64,000 nt of DNA from Comamonas sp. BIGb0124 (GTDB lineage Bacteria; Pseudomonadota; Gammaproteobacteria; Burkholderiales; Burkholderiaceae_C). A program made the position numbers and the translations under genes. The DNA lies in NCBI RefSeq assembly GCF_003752175.1, contig NZ_RJVF01000012.1, forward strand, positions 186,001 through 250,000, read 5' to 3'. Positions within the stretch are counted from its first letter, which is position 1; each line of letters starts with the position of its first letter. The notes beneath the pieces are model-generated. The model saw nothing but the letters and a program-made list of their open reading frames with translations, ran no database searches and was not told the DNA's origin. This document shows positions 17,296-26,094 of this stretch, piece by piece.

Positions 17296-18210
17296 ATGAA
17301 ACATTACCTGCAATTCAAAGACCTGAGCGCCGACGACTACGCCCACCTGTTCGAGCGTGCCGCGGTGATCAAGAAGAAGTTCAAGAGCTACGAAAAATAC
17401 CATCCGCTGACCGACCGCACCGTGGCGCTCATCTTTGAAAAGGCATCCACCCGGACCCGCGTGAGCTTCGAGGCAGGAACCTACCAGCTGGGTGGATCGG
17501 TCGTGCACCTGACCACCGGCGACAGCCAGCTCGGCCGTGCCGAGCCCATCGAGGACAGCGCACGCGTCATCAGCCGCATGGTCGACCTGGTCATGATCCG
17601 CACCTACGAGCAGGAAAAGATCGAACGCTTTGCCTCGCACTCGCGTGTTCCGGTCATCAACGGCCTGACCAACGAATTCCATCCCTGCCAGATCCTGGCC
17701 GACATCTTCACCTTCATCGAACACCGGGGTTCCATCGCCGGCAAGACAGTGGCCTGGGTGGGCGACGGCAACAACATGGCCAACACCTGGCTGCAGGCCG
17801 CCGAACTACTGGGCTTCACCGTGCATGTCAGCACGCCCAGCGGCTACGAGATCGACAGCAGCGTCGCCGGCGTGGCCAAGGGCTCGCACTACAAGGTCTT
17901 CAAGGATCCGCTCGAAGCCTGCCGGGGTGCCGACCTCATCACCACCGACGTCTGGACCTCGATGGGCTACGAAGCCGAGAACGAGGCGCGCAAGCAGGCT
18001 TTTGCCGACTGGTGCGTGGATGCCGAGATGATGGCCGTGGCGGCCCCCGACGCGCTCTTCATGCACTGCCTGCCAGCCCACCGCGGCGAAGAAGTCGAAG
18101 CCGACGTCATCGACGGCCCGCAATCGGTGGTGTGGGACGAGGCCGAGAACCGCCTTCACGCCCAGAAGGCCCTGATGGAATTCCTGCTGCTGGGCAAAGT
18201 CCAGGGCTGA
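17296..18210 (+). CDS. argF: Ornithine carbamoyltransferase
   Basis: A 304-residue cytoplasmic enzyme that makes citrulline from ornithine and carbamoyl phosphate. The carbamoyl-phosphate motif STRTR is at residues 51-55, HPCQILAD and the ornithine-binding FMHCLPAHRGEE motif are present. The ATG at 17296 (MKHYLQFKDL) is the start that fits the family; no purine-rich ribosome site precedes it, only CTCCTTTTGCACGCC after the hairpin, so translation may be coupled to or affected by that structure. It ends with a strong terminator 18 bases downstream. Confidence 0.96.
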   Translation: MKHYLQFKDLSADDYAHLFERAAVIKKKFKSYEKYHPLTDRTVALIFEKASTRTRVSFEAGTYQLGGSVVHLTTGDSQLGRAEPIEDSARVISRMVDLVMIRTYEQEKIERFASHSRVPVINGLTNEFHPCQILADIFTFIEHRGSIAGKTVAWVGDGNNMANTWLQAAELLGFTVHVSTPSGYEIDSSVAGVAKGSHYKVFKDPLEACRGADLITTDVWTSMGYEAENEARKQAFADWCVDAEMMAVAAPDALFMHCLPAHRGEEVEADVIDGPQSVVWDEAENRLHAQKALMEFLLLGKVQG

Positions 18211-18228
18211 CCTCCGCGTTTCACCGAG

Positions 18229-18273
18229 CCGCGCCGCAGCCGCCCTTCGGGGCCTCTGCGGCGCGGTTTTTTT
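18229..18273 (+). terminator. argF terminator
   Basis: CCGCGCCGCAG (18229-18239) pairs perfectly with CTGCGGCGCGG (18256-18266), followed by seven T residues (18267-18273). Confidence 0.93.
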
Positions 18274-18350
18274 GCGTCCAGGCGTCACAGGCTTGTCATG
18301 CCCTCGCTCCACAGTCATCGCGTTCCAGCCCCGACGTCCGGAGTCCCAGC

Positions 18351-19817
18351 ATGTCTTTCCCCCTCCCTGTGCACCCCTGGGTGTCGCCCTTGCCCACCCG
18401 CTCGGTGCAGCGGGCCGCATCTCGCGCGGCACGCCTGATCCCCGTACTGGCCTTGCTGTCTGCGCTGGGCGCGGCACGAGCCCAGCAGCCCACCCCTGCC
18501 GATTCAGCCGTCCCGAACTTCAGGGCCACCCTGGCAGGCCACGCCGTGCTGCCGGCGCAAAGTTTCATCGCCGCACCCAAGGATGCGCCGGCCGACCTCA
18601 AGATGAGCGGCAAGTTCACCACCGGCAGCCGGGTCGAGCAGGCCGGCACCGTCGAAGGCCGGTCGGGCGGACGGCCCACGGGGGTGTCTCTGCCGTTCAA
18701 GGGCCAGCCCCTGCAGGGCCACTCGGGCATCCAGCACATGCCGGACGGCAGCTTCTGGGTCATCACCGACAACGGTGCGGGCAGCAAGGCCAATTCACCG
18801 GACTTCATGCTCTACCTCAACCACTACAAGGTCGACTTCAAGAGCGGACAGCTGCAGCGCCTGGCCACCGTCTTCCTGCACGATCCCGACAAGAAAGTAC
18901 CCTTCCGCATCGTGCAGGAAGGCAGCGCCACGCGTTACCTGACCGGCAGCGACTTCGACCCGGAGAGTTTCCAGATCACGGCCGACGCCCTCTGGATCGG
19001 CGAGGAATTCGGCCCCTACCTGATCAAGGCCGATCTCAAGGGGCGTGTGCTGGGCGTGTTCGAGACCCTGGTCGACGGCAAGCGCGTGCGCTCGCCCGAT
19101 CATCCCTCGGTCGCCACGCCCGGAGCCCCGGGCGGCAAGGTCGCCTTCGAGGCCCGCCGCTCCAAGGGCTACGAAGGCATGGCCGCATCGCCCGACGGCA
19201 GCAAGCTCTACGCCCTGCTCGAAGGTCCTCTGTGGAAAGAAACCGAGCAGGCCTACGAACAGGTCGATGGCAAGGAGGCCCTGCGGGTGCTCGAATTCGA
19301 CACGCGCCAGGCCGCCTGGACCGGCCGCTCGTGGTTCTACCCGCTCGAGGCCAACGGTCACGCCATCGGCGATTTCAACCTCGTCGACATGCAGTCGGCC
19401 GCCGACGGCAGCCATGCCGTGGGCCTGGTGATCGAACGGGACAACGGCGAAGGAACGGCAGACCGGGCCTGCCCGGCCGGCGCCAAGGCCGCCAACTGCT
19501 TCGACGACATCGCCAGGTTCAAGCGCGTCTACAAGATCGCCTTCGGCAACGACAACGTCGGACAGCCGGTTCGCAAGATCGGCTACATCGATCTGATGGC
19601 CATCCAGGACCCGGCGCGGCTGGCCCGCAAACCCCTCAACGGCGACGTCTTCACCTTCCCGTTCTTCACCATCGAGAACGTGGATGCGGTCGATGCCCGC
19701 CATATCGTGGTCGGCAACGACAACAACCTGCCCTACTCCAGCAGCCGCGAGCCGAACCGGGCCGACGACAACGAACTCATCCTGCTCGAGGTGTCGGACT
19801 TCATGCAGGCACGATGA
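18351..19817 (+). CDS. Secreted esterase-like protein of the phytase-like family
   Basis: A 488-residue exported protein. A long N-terminus leads to a hydrophobic core (LIPVLALLSALG) with likely cleavage after ARA at about residue 44. The mature region is a beta-propeller-like phytase-like domain: GHSGIQHMPDGSFWVITDNGAGSK, a SDFDPESFQ motif, GEEFGPYLIKADLKGRVL, GYEGMAASPDGSKLYALLEG and DNNLPYSSSREP near the end, all rich in Asp/Asn/Gly as in metal-binding propellers. Its substrate is unknown; phosphoesterase activity is a family-level inference. The gene stands alone, between the argF terminator and the convergent sugar-acid importer. Confidence 0.82.
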   Translation: MSFPLPVHPWVSPLPTRSVQRAASRAARLIPVLALLSALGAARAQQPTPADSAVPNFRATLAGHAVLPAQSFIAAPKDAPADLKMSGKFTTGSRVEQAGTVEGRSGGRPTGVSLPFKGQPLQGHSGIQHMPDGSFWVITDNGAGSKANSPDFMLYLNHYKVDFKSGQLQRLATVFLHDPDKKVPFRIVQEGSATRYLTGSDFDPESFQITADALWIGEEFGPYLIKADLKGRVLGVFETLVDGKRVRSPDHPSVATPGAPGGKVAFEARRSKGYEGMAASPDGSKLYALLEGPLWKETEQAYEQVDGKEALRVLEFDTRQAAWTGRSWFYPLEANGHAIGDFNLVDMQSAADGSHAVGLVIERDNGEGTADRACPAGAKAANCFDDIARFKRVYKIAFGNDNVGQPVRKIGYIDLMAIQDPARLARKPLNGDVFTFPFFTIENVDAVDARHIVVGNDNNLPYSSSREPNRADDNELILLEVSDFMQAR

Positions 19818-19910
19818 GCCGATGGCGCCGCGCAGGACCGGGCCGGCTCGACGAGGCCGGGTGCCTGGGTGGGTGACTGTGCGGCAGCATGACCGCCGCT
19901 TCCCCGGCTC

Positions 19911-21269
19911 TCAGACGGGTTTGAGCTTCAGGCGTTCGATCTTGCCCACGATGACCAGATACGAAAACACCGCCAGCAGCGCATTCGCCCCCACGAACAC
20001 CAGGGCGCCATTGAAGGAATGGGTCTCGTAGACGATGTAGCCGATCACGATGGGCGTGACGATGCCGGCGATGTTGCCGAACATGTTGAAGATGCTGCCG
20101 GCCAGGCCGATCACCTCACGCGGGGCGGTATCCGAGACCACGGCCCAGCCCAAGGCGCCGATGCCCTTGCCAAAGAACGCCAGCGCCATGAAACCGACCA
20201 CCATCCACTCCAGCTCGACGTAGTTGCAGGCCACCATGCAGGTCGACAGCAGCAGGCCGCCGACGATGGGAATCTTGCGTGCGGCCGTCAGCGAATAGCC
20301 ACGGCGCACCAGCGCATCCGACAGGATGCCGCCCAGCACACCGCCGACAAAACCGCACACCGCCGGCAGCGAGGCCACAAAACCGGCCTTGAGGATGGTC
20401 ATGCCGCGTTGCTGGACCAGATAGACCGGAAACCAGGTCAGGAAAAAGTACGTCAGCACGTTGATGCAGTATTGCCCCAGGTAGACCCCGAGCAGCATGC
20501 GGTTGGTCAGCAACTGCTTGGCCTGGCCCCACCGCTGCGCGCGGGTGAGCGGCGCCTGGTCGAGGCGCGGGCCCTCATCCATGTCGACCAGTCCGCCGCC
20601 GTCGCGGATGTACTGCAGCTCTTGCGTGTTGACCAGGGGATGGCGTGCGGGGCTCTTGACGAACATCATCCAGATCAGCGCCAGCGCCATGCCGAACACC
20701 CCGAGCCAGATGTAGACATGGTGCCAGCCGATGGCGTGCGTCATCCAGGCCATCAGCGGCGTGAAGAGCACGGTGGCGAAATACTGCGCCGAGTTGAACA
20801 CCGCCGAAGCCGTCCCGCGCTCGGTCTTGGGAAACCAGGATGCGACGACCTTGGCATTGGCCGGGAAGGCCGGCGATTCGGCCAGGCCCACGGTGAATCG
20901 CATCAGAAACAGCACCGAGGCGGTGGCGCCCACGGTCGCAAAAGCACCCAGGGTGCTCTGCAGCACCGTGAACAGCGACCAGGCAAAGATGCTGGCGGCG
21001 TAGACCCGGCGTGCACCGAATCGATCCAGCAACCAGCCCCCGGGAATCTGGGCCATCACGTAAGCCCAGCTGAAGGCCGAGAAGATGTAGCCCATCTGCA
21101 GGTCGCTGAAGCCGAATTCCTGTTTGATGGCGGGACCGGTGATGGACAGCGTTGCCCGGTCGGCGTAGTTGACCGTGGTGACGATGAACAGCATCGCCAG
21201 GATCCAATAGCGCGTGCGGCTGCGATCGGCCGCGACGGCGCGCGACACGGCAGAGTTTGTGGGAAACAT
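19911..21269 (-). CDS. MFS sugar-diacid importer, GudP/GarP type (anion:cation symporter family)
   Basis: A 452-residue transporter with about 12 membrane segments. Family signatures are NYADRATLSITGPAIKQEFGFS, GWLLDRFGARRVYA between segments 2 and 3, and LMRFTVGLAESPAFPANAKVVASWFP. The ATG at 21269 is chosen because GGAG lies 6 bases upstream. Close relatives import glucarate, galactarate or tartrate by proton symport. It is divergent from a FadR-type regulator and faces two enzymes of the glucarate/galactarate pathway across it, which supports a sugar-diacid substrate. A candidate operator lies in its promoter region. Confidence 0.87.
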   Translation of the reverse strand: MFPTNSAVSRAVAADRSRTRYWILAMLFIVTTVNYADRATLSITGPAIKQEFGFSDLQMGYIFSAFSWAYVMAQIPGGWLLDRFGARRVYAASIFAWSLFTVLQSTLGAFATVGATASVLFLMRFTVGLAESPAFPANAKVVASWFPKTERGTASAVFNSAQYFATVLFTPLMAWMTHAIGWHHVYIWLGVFGMALALIWMMFVKSPARHPLVNTQELQYIRDGGGLVDMDEGPRLDQAPLTRAQRWGQAKQLLTNRMLLGVYLGQYCINVLTYFFLTWFPVYLVQQRGMTILKAGFVASLPAVCGFVGGVLGGILSDALVRRGYSLTAARKIPIVGGLLLSTCMVACNYVELEWMVVGFMALAFFGKGIGALGWAVVSDTAPREVIGLAGSIFNMFGNIAGIVTPIVIGYIVYETHSFNGALVFVGANALLAVFSYLVIVGKIERLKLKPV

Positions 21270-21322
21270 GTGTGACTCCATTTTTGAGGGCGTCGCCGAG
21301 GTCCTGAAACCAAGGGTATTCG

Positions 21323-21351
21323 CCCATGTTGTGATGTACGTTGTCGTACAA
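21323..21351 (+). promoter_or_regulatory. Candidate operator of the FadR-type regulator between the importer and regulator genes
   Basis: TTGTCGTACAA (21341-21351) fits the FCD-type GntR half-site pattern TTGT-N3-ACAA; an overlapping dyad TGTACG/CGTACA spans 21335-21350. Just upstream is CCCATGTTGT (21323-21332), a ten-base word that recurs in the same orientation before the dehydratase gene at 22355-22364. Confidence 0.6.
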
Positions 21352-21431
21352 GAATTGTAGGAACTCACACTCTACGAGTACCTGGGAATTACCCTGATGA
21401 AATAAAAGAAGCATCCACACCAGGAGTGACC

Positions 21432-22235
21432 ATGCGAAACTCACGATCAACGCCAGCACGTGGCGCCAGCCACTCGTCACACATCATGAACTATCCCGAA
21501 AGCCGCCGCCGCCGCGGACGCAGCCTGACCGAAGAAGTCGTGGGCTCGCTGTCGCAGCGTATCGAAGCCGGCGAATTCCCCACGGGCACCAAGCTTCCCT
21601 CCGAAACCGAAATCATGCAGCAGGAGGGTGTGAGCCGTACCGTGGTGCGCGAAGCCATCTCGCGCCTGCAGGCCGCGCGGCTGGTCGAAACCCGTCATGG
21701 CATCGGGACCTTCGTGCTCGACAAGCCGATCTCGAATTCGCTGCAGCTCGACACCGGCAACATCCTGACCTTGCTCGATGTCATGGCCGTGCTCGAATTC
21801 CGCATCAGCATCGAATCGGAAGCCGCCGGCCTGGCAGCCGCACGCCGCACCGACCGCCACCTCGCCGACATGCGCACCGCGCTGGCCGCGTTCGAATCCA
21901 GCGTGCAGCAAGGCCCGGGCAGCAGCGTCGAGGCCGACATCGGTTTTCATCTGCAGATCGCGCATGCCACCGGCAACCGCTACTTCTCGGACATCCTGAG
22001 CCAGCTCGGCACCACCATCATTCCGCGCACCCGCGTGAACTCGGCCGCGCTGGCTGCCAACGACCAGCAGGCCTATCTGCAGCGCGTCAACCACGAGCAT
22101 CAGTTCATCCTGTCGGCCATCGAACGCAAGGATGCCGAAGCCGCACGCGCGGCCATGCGCACCCACCTCACCAACAGCCGCGAACGCTTGCGGCAGGCCC
22201 ACGAAAGCGTCGCCAAGCTGCGCCAGGAAGGCTAG
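21432..22235 (+). CDS. FadR-type GntR transcriptional regulator
   Basis: A 267-residue DNA-binding protein. The winged helix-turn-helix occupies about residues 20-95 (SLSQRIEAGEFPTGTKLPSE, GVSRTVVREAISRLQAARLVE) and an all-helical FCD effector domain the rest, with the Asp/His metal-site residues expected in DIGFHLQIAHATGN and NHEHQFILSAIER. AGGAG is 5 bases before the ATG at 21432. Such proteins usually repress the adjacent catabolic genes and are released by a carboxylate effector. Matching sequence words at both flanking promoters support local control of importer and enzymes. Confidence 0.9.
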   Translation: MRNSRSTPARGASHSSHIMNYPESRRRRGRSLTEEVVGSLSQRIEAGEFPTGTKLPSETEIMQQEGVSRTVVREAISRLQAARLVETRHGIGTFVLDKPISNSLQLDTGNILTLLDVMAVLEFRISIESEAAGLAAARRTDRHLADMRTALAAFESSVQQGPGSSVEADIGFHLQIAHATGNRYFSDILSQLGTTIIPRTRVNSAALAANDQQAYLQRVNHEHQFILSAIERKDAEAARAAMRTHLTNSRERLRQAHESVAKLRQEG

Positions 22236-22241
22236 GAAAGC

Positions 22242-22279
22242 GGCTGTCCAGCGCCTGCCGACAGGCCTGCTGGATAGCC
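22242..22279 (+). other. 16-bp stem-loop after the regulator gene
   Basis: GGCTGTCCAGC (22242-22252) pairs with GCTGGATAGCC (22269-22279) with one G-U pair, and GCCTG/CAGGC continue the stem around a CCGA loop, leaving a two-base bulge. No T run follows, so it is either an imperfect terminator or a transcript-end protector for the regulator mRNA. Confidence 0.65.
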
Positions 22280-22354
22280 CTGACTTGACGGCCCGGCTGC
22301 AAGAAAACCACAATGGCCGGGTCCGCAAGGGTTATCACCAAGACAGGGCTCAAA

Positions 22355-22381
22355 CCCATGTTGTATGATGACCGACATCAT
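22355..22381 (+). promoter_or_regulatory. Candidate operator and -10 region of the dehydratase gene
   Basis: CCCATGTTGT (22355-22364) repeats the word found in the divergent regulator region. It is followed by the dyad ATGATG/CATCAT (22365-22370 and 22376-22381, 5-bp spacer). TATGAT (22364-22369) could be the -10 element, so a repressor here would cover the promoter. Confidence 0.5.
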
Positions 22382-22434
22382 CAAATCCTACCTTGCGGCG
22401 CTGACCCGCAAATTCCTTGAAACTGGAGACCACC

Positions 22435-23349
22435 GTGACGACACCTCAAGAACTCAAGAGCATCATTTCCGAAGGCCTGCTGTCCTTCCCCGTGACCGAT
22501 TTCGACGCGCAAGGCAACTTCAACGCCAAGACCTATTCGGAACGCCTGGAATGGCTGGCTCCCTACGGCGCCAGCGCGCTGTTTGCCGCCGGCGGCACGG
22601 GTGAGCTCTTTTCTCTGAACGGCAGCGAGTACAGCGACGTGGTCCGCGCCGCGGTGGCCGGCGCCAAGGGTCAAGTCCCCATCCTGGCCGGTGCCGGCGG
22701 TCCCACCCGCACCGCCATCCAGCAAGCCCAGGAAGCCGAGCGCCTCGGTGCGCACGGCGTGCTGCTGATGCCCCATTACCTCACCGAAGCCAGCCAGGAA
22801 GGCATTGCCAACCACGTGGCCGAAGTCTGCAAGTCGATCAAGATCGGCGTGGTGTTCTACAACCGCGCCAACTCGCGCCTGAGCGCCGACTGGCTGGCCA
22901 AGCTGGCCGACGCCCACCCCAACCTGATCGGCTTCAAGGACGGCATCGGCGAGATCGAACCCATGGTCCGCATCCGCCGCAAGCTCGGCGACCGCTTCAG
23001 CTACCTGGGCGGCCTGCCCACTGCCGAAGTCTACGCAGAAGCCTACAAGGCGCTGGGCGTGCCCGTCTACTCGTCGGCCGTGTTCAACTTCATCCCCAAG
23101 ACGGCCATGGACTTCTACCGCGCCGTCGCCGCCGAAGACCACGTCACCACGGCTCGCCTGATCGACGACTTCTTCCTGCCCTACCTGGACATCCGCAACC
23201 GCAAGCAAGGCTATGCGGTCAGCATCGTCAAGGCCGGTGCCAAGCTGGTCGGCCACGACGCCGGTCCCGTGCGCGCCCCGCTGACCGACCTGACCGAAGC
23301 GGAAATGGAATCCCTGAACACGCTGATCCAGAAGCTGGGTCCGCAGTAA
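22435..23349 (+). CDS. kdgD: 5-dehydro-4-deoxyglucarate dehydratase (decarboxylating)
   Basis: A 304-residue class I aldolase-superfamily lyase that converts 5-dehydro-4-deoxy-D-glucarate to 2-oxoglutarate semialdehyde, CO2 and water. The Schiff-base lysine is K168 in [10 protein letters not shown], the catalytic tyrosine Y142 in VVFYNRANS, and the carboxylate loop GGTGE is at 53-57. The GTG at 22435 is chosen: GGAG lies 6 bases upstream and the resulting length matches the family, whereas the frame upstream starts only with TTG. The aldehyde dehydrogenase that takes its product follows 130 bases later. Confidence 0.92.
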   Translation: MTTPQELKSIISEGLLSFPVTDFDAQGNFNAKTYSERLEWLAPYGASALFAAGGTGELFSLNGSEYSDVVRAAVAGAKGQVPILAGAGGPTRTAIQQAQEAERLGAHGVLLMPHYLTEASQEGIANHVAEVCKSIKIGVVFYNRANSRLSADWLAKLADAHPNLIGFKDGIGEIEPMVRIRRKLGDRFSYLGGLPTAEVYAEAYKALGVPVYSSAVFNFIPKTAMDFYRAVAAEDHVTTARLIDDFFLPYLDIRNRKQGYAVSIVKAGAKLVGHDAGPVRAPLTDLTEAEMESLNTLIQKLGPQ

Positions 23350-23417
23350 CACCGCCTTGGCGGGCGGACCGCATGTCACCGTATCTGCGGTTTCCACCGC
23401 CATAGCACCGGGCCAAA

Positions 23418-23436
23418 GCCGACGTGAACCGTCGGC
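23418..23436 (+). other. 7-bp stem-loop between kdgD and the dehydrogenase gene
   Basis: GCCGACG (23418-23424) and CGTCGGC (23430-23436) pair perfectly around a TGAAC loop. No T run follows directly. It could be a processing or stabilising element inside the operon. Confidence 0.5.
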
Positions 23437-23479
23437 CTGGCCTGTTTGTCCTTTTGCTTCATCCTAGGAGACCCTGCTC

Positions 23480-25063
23480 ATGACCATCACCGGCGAAATG
23501 CTCATCGGCTTCACCGCCGTTCGCGGCAACGAAGGCAGCCAGCGCGCCTTCGACCCTGCCCGCAACACCGAGATCGATCCCGCCTTCGGCCTGGGTGGCC
23601 CCGCCGAAGTCGACCGCGCAGCCGCCCTCGCCGCTGCCGCCTTCGACCCCTACCGCAACCTGCCCCTCGAAAAGCGTGCCGCTTTCCTCGAAGCCATCGC
23701 CGACAACATCGTGGCCATCGGCGACGAACTGCTCGCACGCGCCCACGCCGAGACCGGCCTGCCCCTCGCCCGCCTGACCGGCGAACGCGCCCGCACCGTC
23801 GGCCAGCTTCGCCTGTTCGCCAAGGTCGTGCGCGACGGCCACTTCCTGCGCGCCACCATCGACCCGGCACAGCCCGAGCGCCAGCCCCTGCCCCGCGTCG
23901 ACCTGCGCCTGGCCAAGGTACCGCTGGGCCCCGTGGCCGTGTTCGGCGCCAGCAACTTCCCGCTGGCCTTCTCGGTGGCCGGCGGCGACACCGCCTCGGC
24001 CCTGGCCGCCGGTGCGCCCGTCATCGTCAAGGCCCACAGCGCCCACCTCGGCACCTCCGAGCTGGTCGGCCGCGCCATCCAGAAAGCCGTCAAGGACCAG
24101 GGCCTGCCCGAAGGCGTGTTCTCGCTGCTCATCGGCGCCGGCCGCAAGCTCGGCGAAGCGCTGGTGGCCCATCCCGCCGTCAAGGCCGTCGGCTTCACCG
24201 GCTCGCGCCAGGGGGGTCTGGCCCTGGTGAATATCGCCAACGCCCGCCCCGAACCCATCCCGGTCTATGCCGAGATGAGCAGCATCAACCCCGTGTTCCT
24301 GTTCCCCGGTGCACTGGCCGCACGCGCGGAAGCCATCGGCAAGGCCTTTGCCGATTCGCTGACCATGGGCGCCGGCCAGTTCTGCACCAACCCCGGCCTG
24401 GTGCTGGCCGTCGACGGCCCCGACCTGCAGCGGTTCGTCTCGGCTGCCGGCGAGGCACTGGCCGGCAAGGCCGCGCAGACCATGCTCACGCCCGGCATCC
24501 ACGAAGCCTACCGTTCGGGTACGGCCAAGGTGGACGCCGTCGCGGGTGTGGACAAGATCGCCCAGGGCGTGCCCGCCGGCGACCAGCCCAATGCCGCACA
24601 GGCTGCGCTGTACGTGACCGATGCCCAGCGCCTGCTGGCAAGTCCCGACCTCGAGTCCGAGATGTTCGGACCGGCCTCGATCGTGATCCGTGCCAAGGAC
24701 TTCGACGAACTGCTGGCGGTGGCCGAGCACGTGGAAGGCCAGTTGACGGTGACGCTGCAGATCGACGAAGCCGATCACGCCGACGCACGCCGCCTGCTGC
24801 CGGTGCTCGAGCGCAAGGCCGGCCGCATCCTGGCCAACGGCTTCCCCACGGGTGTGGAGGTCTGCCACGCCATGGTGCACGGCGGTCCGTTCCCGTCGAC
24901 CTCGAACGCGATGTACACCTCGGTGGGCGCCACCGCCATCGACCGTTTCCTGCGGCCGGTGAGCTACCAGGACCTGCCCGACGCCCTGCTGCCCGAAGCA
25001 CTGAAGGACGGCAATCCGCTGGGCCTTTGGCGTCTGGTGGACGGTGCGCTCAAGCAGGCTTGA
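23480..25063 (+). CDS. 2-oxoglutarate semialdehyde (2,5-dioxovalerate) dehydrogenase, NADP-type
   Basis: A 527-residue aldehyde dehydrogenase that oxidises 2-oxoglutarate semialdehyde to 2-oxoglutarate, ending the non-phosphorylative route for glucarate, galactarate and pentonates. The nucleophile is C302 in [10 protein letters not shown] and the general base E265 in [31 protein letters not shown] and [11 protein letters not shown] form the cofactor site. The N-terminal [14 protein letters not shown] start is typical of the araE/KGSADH type. AGGAG precedes the ATG. With kdgD upstream it completes the last two steps; the first dehydratase is not in this window. Confidence 0.9.
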   Translation: MTITGEMLIGFTAVRGNEGSQRAFDPARNTEIDPAFGLGGPAEVDRAAALAAAAFDPYRNLPLEKRAAFLEAIADNIVAIGDELLARAHAETGLPLARLTGERARTVGQLRLFAKVVRDGHFLRATIDPAQPERQPLPRVDLRLAKVPLGPVAVFGASNFPLAFSVAGGDTASALAAGAPVIVKAHSAHLGTSELVGRAIQKAVKDQGLPEGVFSLLIGAGRKLGEALVAHPAVKAVGFTGSRQGGLALVNIANARPEPIPVYAEMSSINPVFLFPGALAARAEAIGKAFADSLTMGAGQFCTNPGLVLAVDGPDLQRFVSAAGEALAGKAAQTMLTPGIHEAYRSGTAKVDAVAGVDKIAQGVPAGDQPNAAQAALYVTDAQRLLASPDLESEMFGPASIVIRAKDFDELLAVAEHVEGQLTVTLQIDEADHADARRLLPVLERKAGRILANGFPTGVEVCHAMVHGGPFPSTSNAMYTSVGATAIDRFLRPVSYQDLPDALLPEALKDGNPLGLWRLVDGALKQA

Positions 25064-25138
25064 GCCCAAGTGACCGGCACGACGCCTGACTGAAGCGCGT
25101 CACGATTACAACTTTGTTGTTGGCTTCATGCCAGCTTG

Positions 25139-25176
25139 AGCCGTGCGGCGGATGACTCCCCGCACGGCTTTTTTTC
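25139..25176 (+). terminator. Terminator of the kdgD-dehydrogenase operon
   Basis: AGCCGTGCGG (25139-25148) pairs with CCGCACGGCT (25160-25169), followed by a run of eight T residues ending at 25176. Confidence 0.93.
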
Positions 25177-25211
25177 GTCCAGCCTCCGGTGTGCGGCAAG
25201 GCCAGTTGGGC

Positions 25212-25745
25212 TCAACGGGTATCGGGCGCATCGTTGGTGGGATCGGGCGTGCGCGAGGTGCGCAGCAGGCGGCCATCCCGGCCCAGGGTGGCCGTGAAGC
25301 TGTAACTGCGATTGCCGTCCTCGAGGTAATGCCAGACCCAGTCGGTCTCGCCGCTCAAGGCATACGGCACGATCCGCGCCGGCTTGCCGAAGCGCCTGCG
25401 CAACACCTCTTCCTCCAGGCCCGGCGTGGCCGTGGCCATGTTCTCGGGCGTGAGCACCTGACGCAAGGACCGCATCACCCCGTCGGGCGCCAGCGTGATC
25501 ATGTAGTTGCGATGTCCCGTCGGCTGCCGGTTGTACTCGAAGGTCCGGGCCCCATCGGGCTCGGGCCAGACGCGTTCGGGCTCGCCCATCGCCTTGCGCA
25601 CGTCGGTTTCGGTCGACACGCCTTCTTCAAGCTGCTCGATGCGCCGCGCATCGCAGCCTGCCAGCAACAGCACCGCCAGCACGACGGCGCCCAGCGCCAG
25701 CCAAATCCCATGGTTCTCGACACTCTGCATCCAGCTTTGCCACAT
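25212..25745 (-). CDS. BamE/SmpA-like lipoprotein
   Basis: A 177-residue predicted lipoprotein. A hydrophobic signal (LALGAVVLAVLLLAGC) ends at a lipobox with Cys31. The mature part starts RRIEQLEEGVSTETDVRKAMGEPERVWPEPDGARTFEYNRQP, the SmpA/BamE pattern of a turn followed by a Gly-Glu-Pro strand, and a second copy of the pattern follows (LRRRFGKPARI). It is longer than BamE (about 113) and is probably a paralogue instead of the assembly-machine subunit itself. Asp follows the lipid Cys (CDARR), which in enterobacteria signals inner-membrane retention. The ATG at 25727 is an alternative start. Confidence 0.75.
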   Translation of the reverse strand: MWQSWMQSVENHGIWLALGAVVLAVLLLAGCDARRIEQLEEGVSTETDVRKAMGEPERVWPEPDGARTFEYNRQPTGHRNYMITLAPDGVMRSLRQVLTPENMATATPGLEEEVLRRRFGKPARIVPYALSGETDWVWHYLEDGNRSYSFTATLGRDGRLLRTSRTPDPTNDAPDTR

Positions 25746-25761
25746 CCCGTATCCCCGGCAG

Positions 25762-25767
25762 TAAAAT
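25762..25767 (+). promoter_or_regulatory. Likely -10 element for the DUF3460-scpA unit
   Basis: TAAAAT lies 62 bases before the DUF3460 start in the divergent spacer. A good -35 is not evident. Confidence 0.4.
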
Positions 25768-25829
25768 CATGGGAGCCGCCCGTCCGCTAGGCTGGGCGCT
25801 TCCCACAAGAGACAAGAAAGCCGCAGTTT

Positions 25830-26036
25830 ATGCCGATCTTCCGTCGCCCCGACTACACCTCGGACATCACCCAGTTCCTGTCCGAGCTGCACGCACAGCG
25901 CCCCACGCTCGAAGCCGAGCAGAAAGCCGGGCGTGCCTTGCTGTGGGACAAGCAGATCAACCGCGAAAGCCAGGCCGACTCGGCCCGTGCCCGTGTGAGC
26001 CAGAAACCCTACGTCTACCAAATCGAAGGCGAGTGA
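25830..26036 (+). CDS. DUF3460 family small protein
   Basis: A 68-residue soluble protein that matches the small beta-proteobacterial DUF3460 family (starts MPIFRRPDYTSDITQFL, ends KPYVYQIEGE; WDKQINRESQA in the middle). Its function is unknown. It sits 58 bases upstream of scpA in the same direction, the usual arrangement in Burkholderiales as far as I recall, and is probably co-transcribed with it. Confidence 0.85.
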   Translation: MPIFRRPDYTSDITQFLSELHAQRPTLEAEQKAGRALLWDKQINRESQADSARARVSQKPYVYQIEGE

Positions 26037-26094
26037 ACGCCCCCGGCCCTCCGCCGCCGCGCTTGCCGACTCACCCCCGTCCCGCCCTGCCCCG

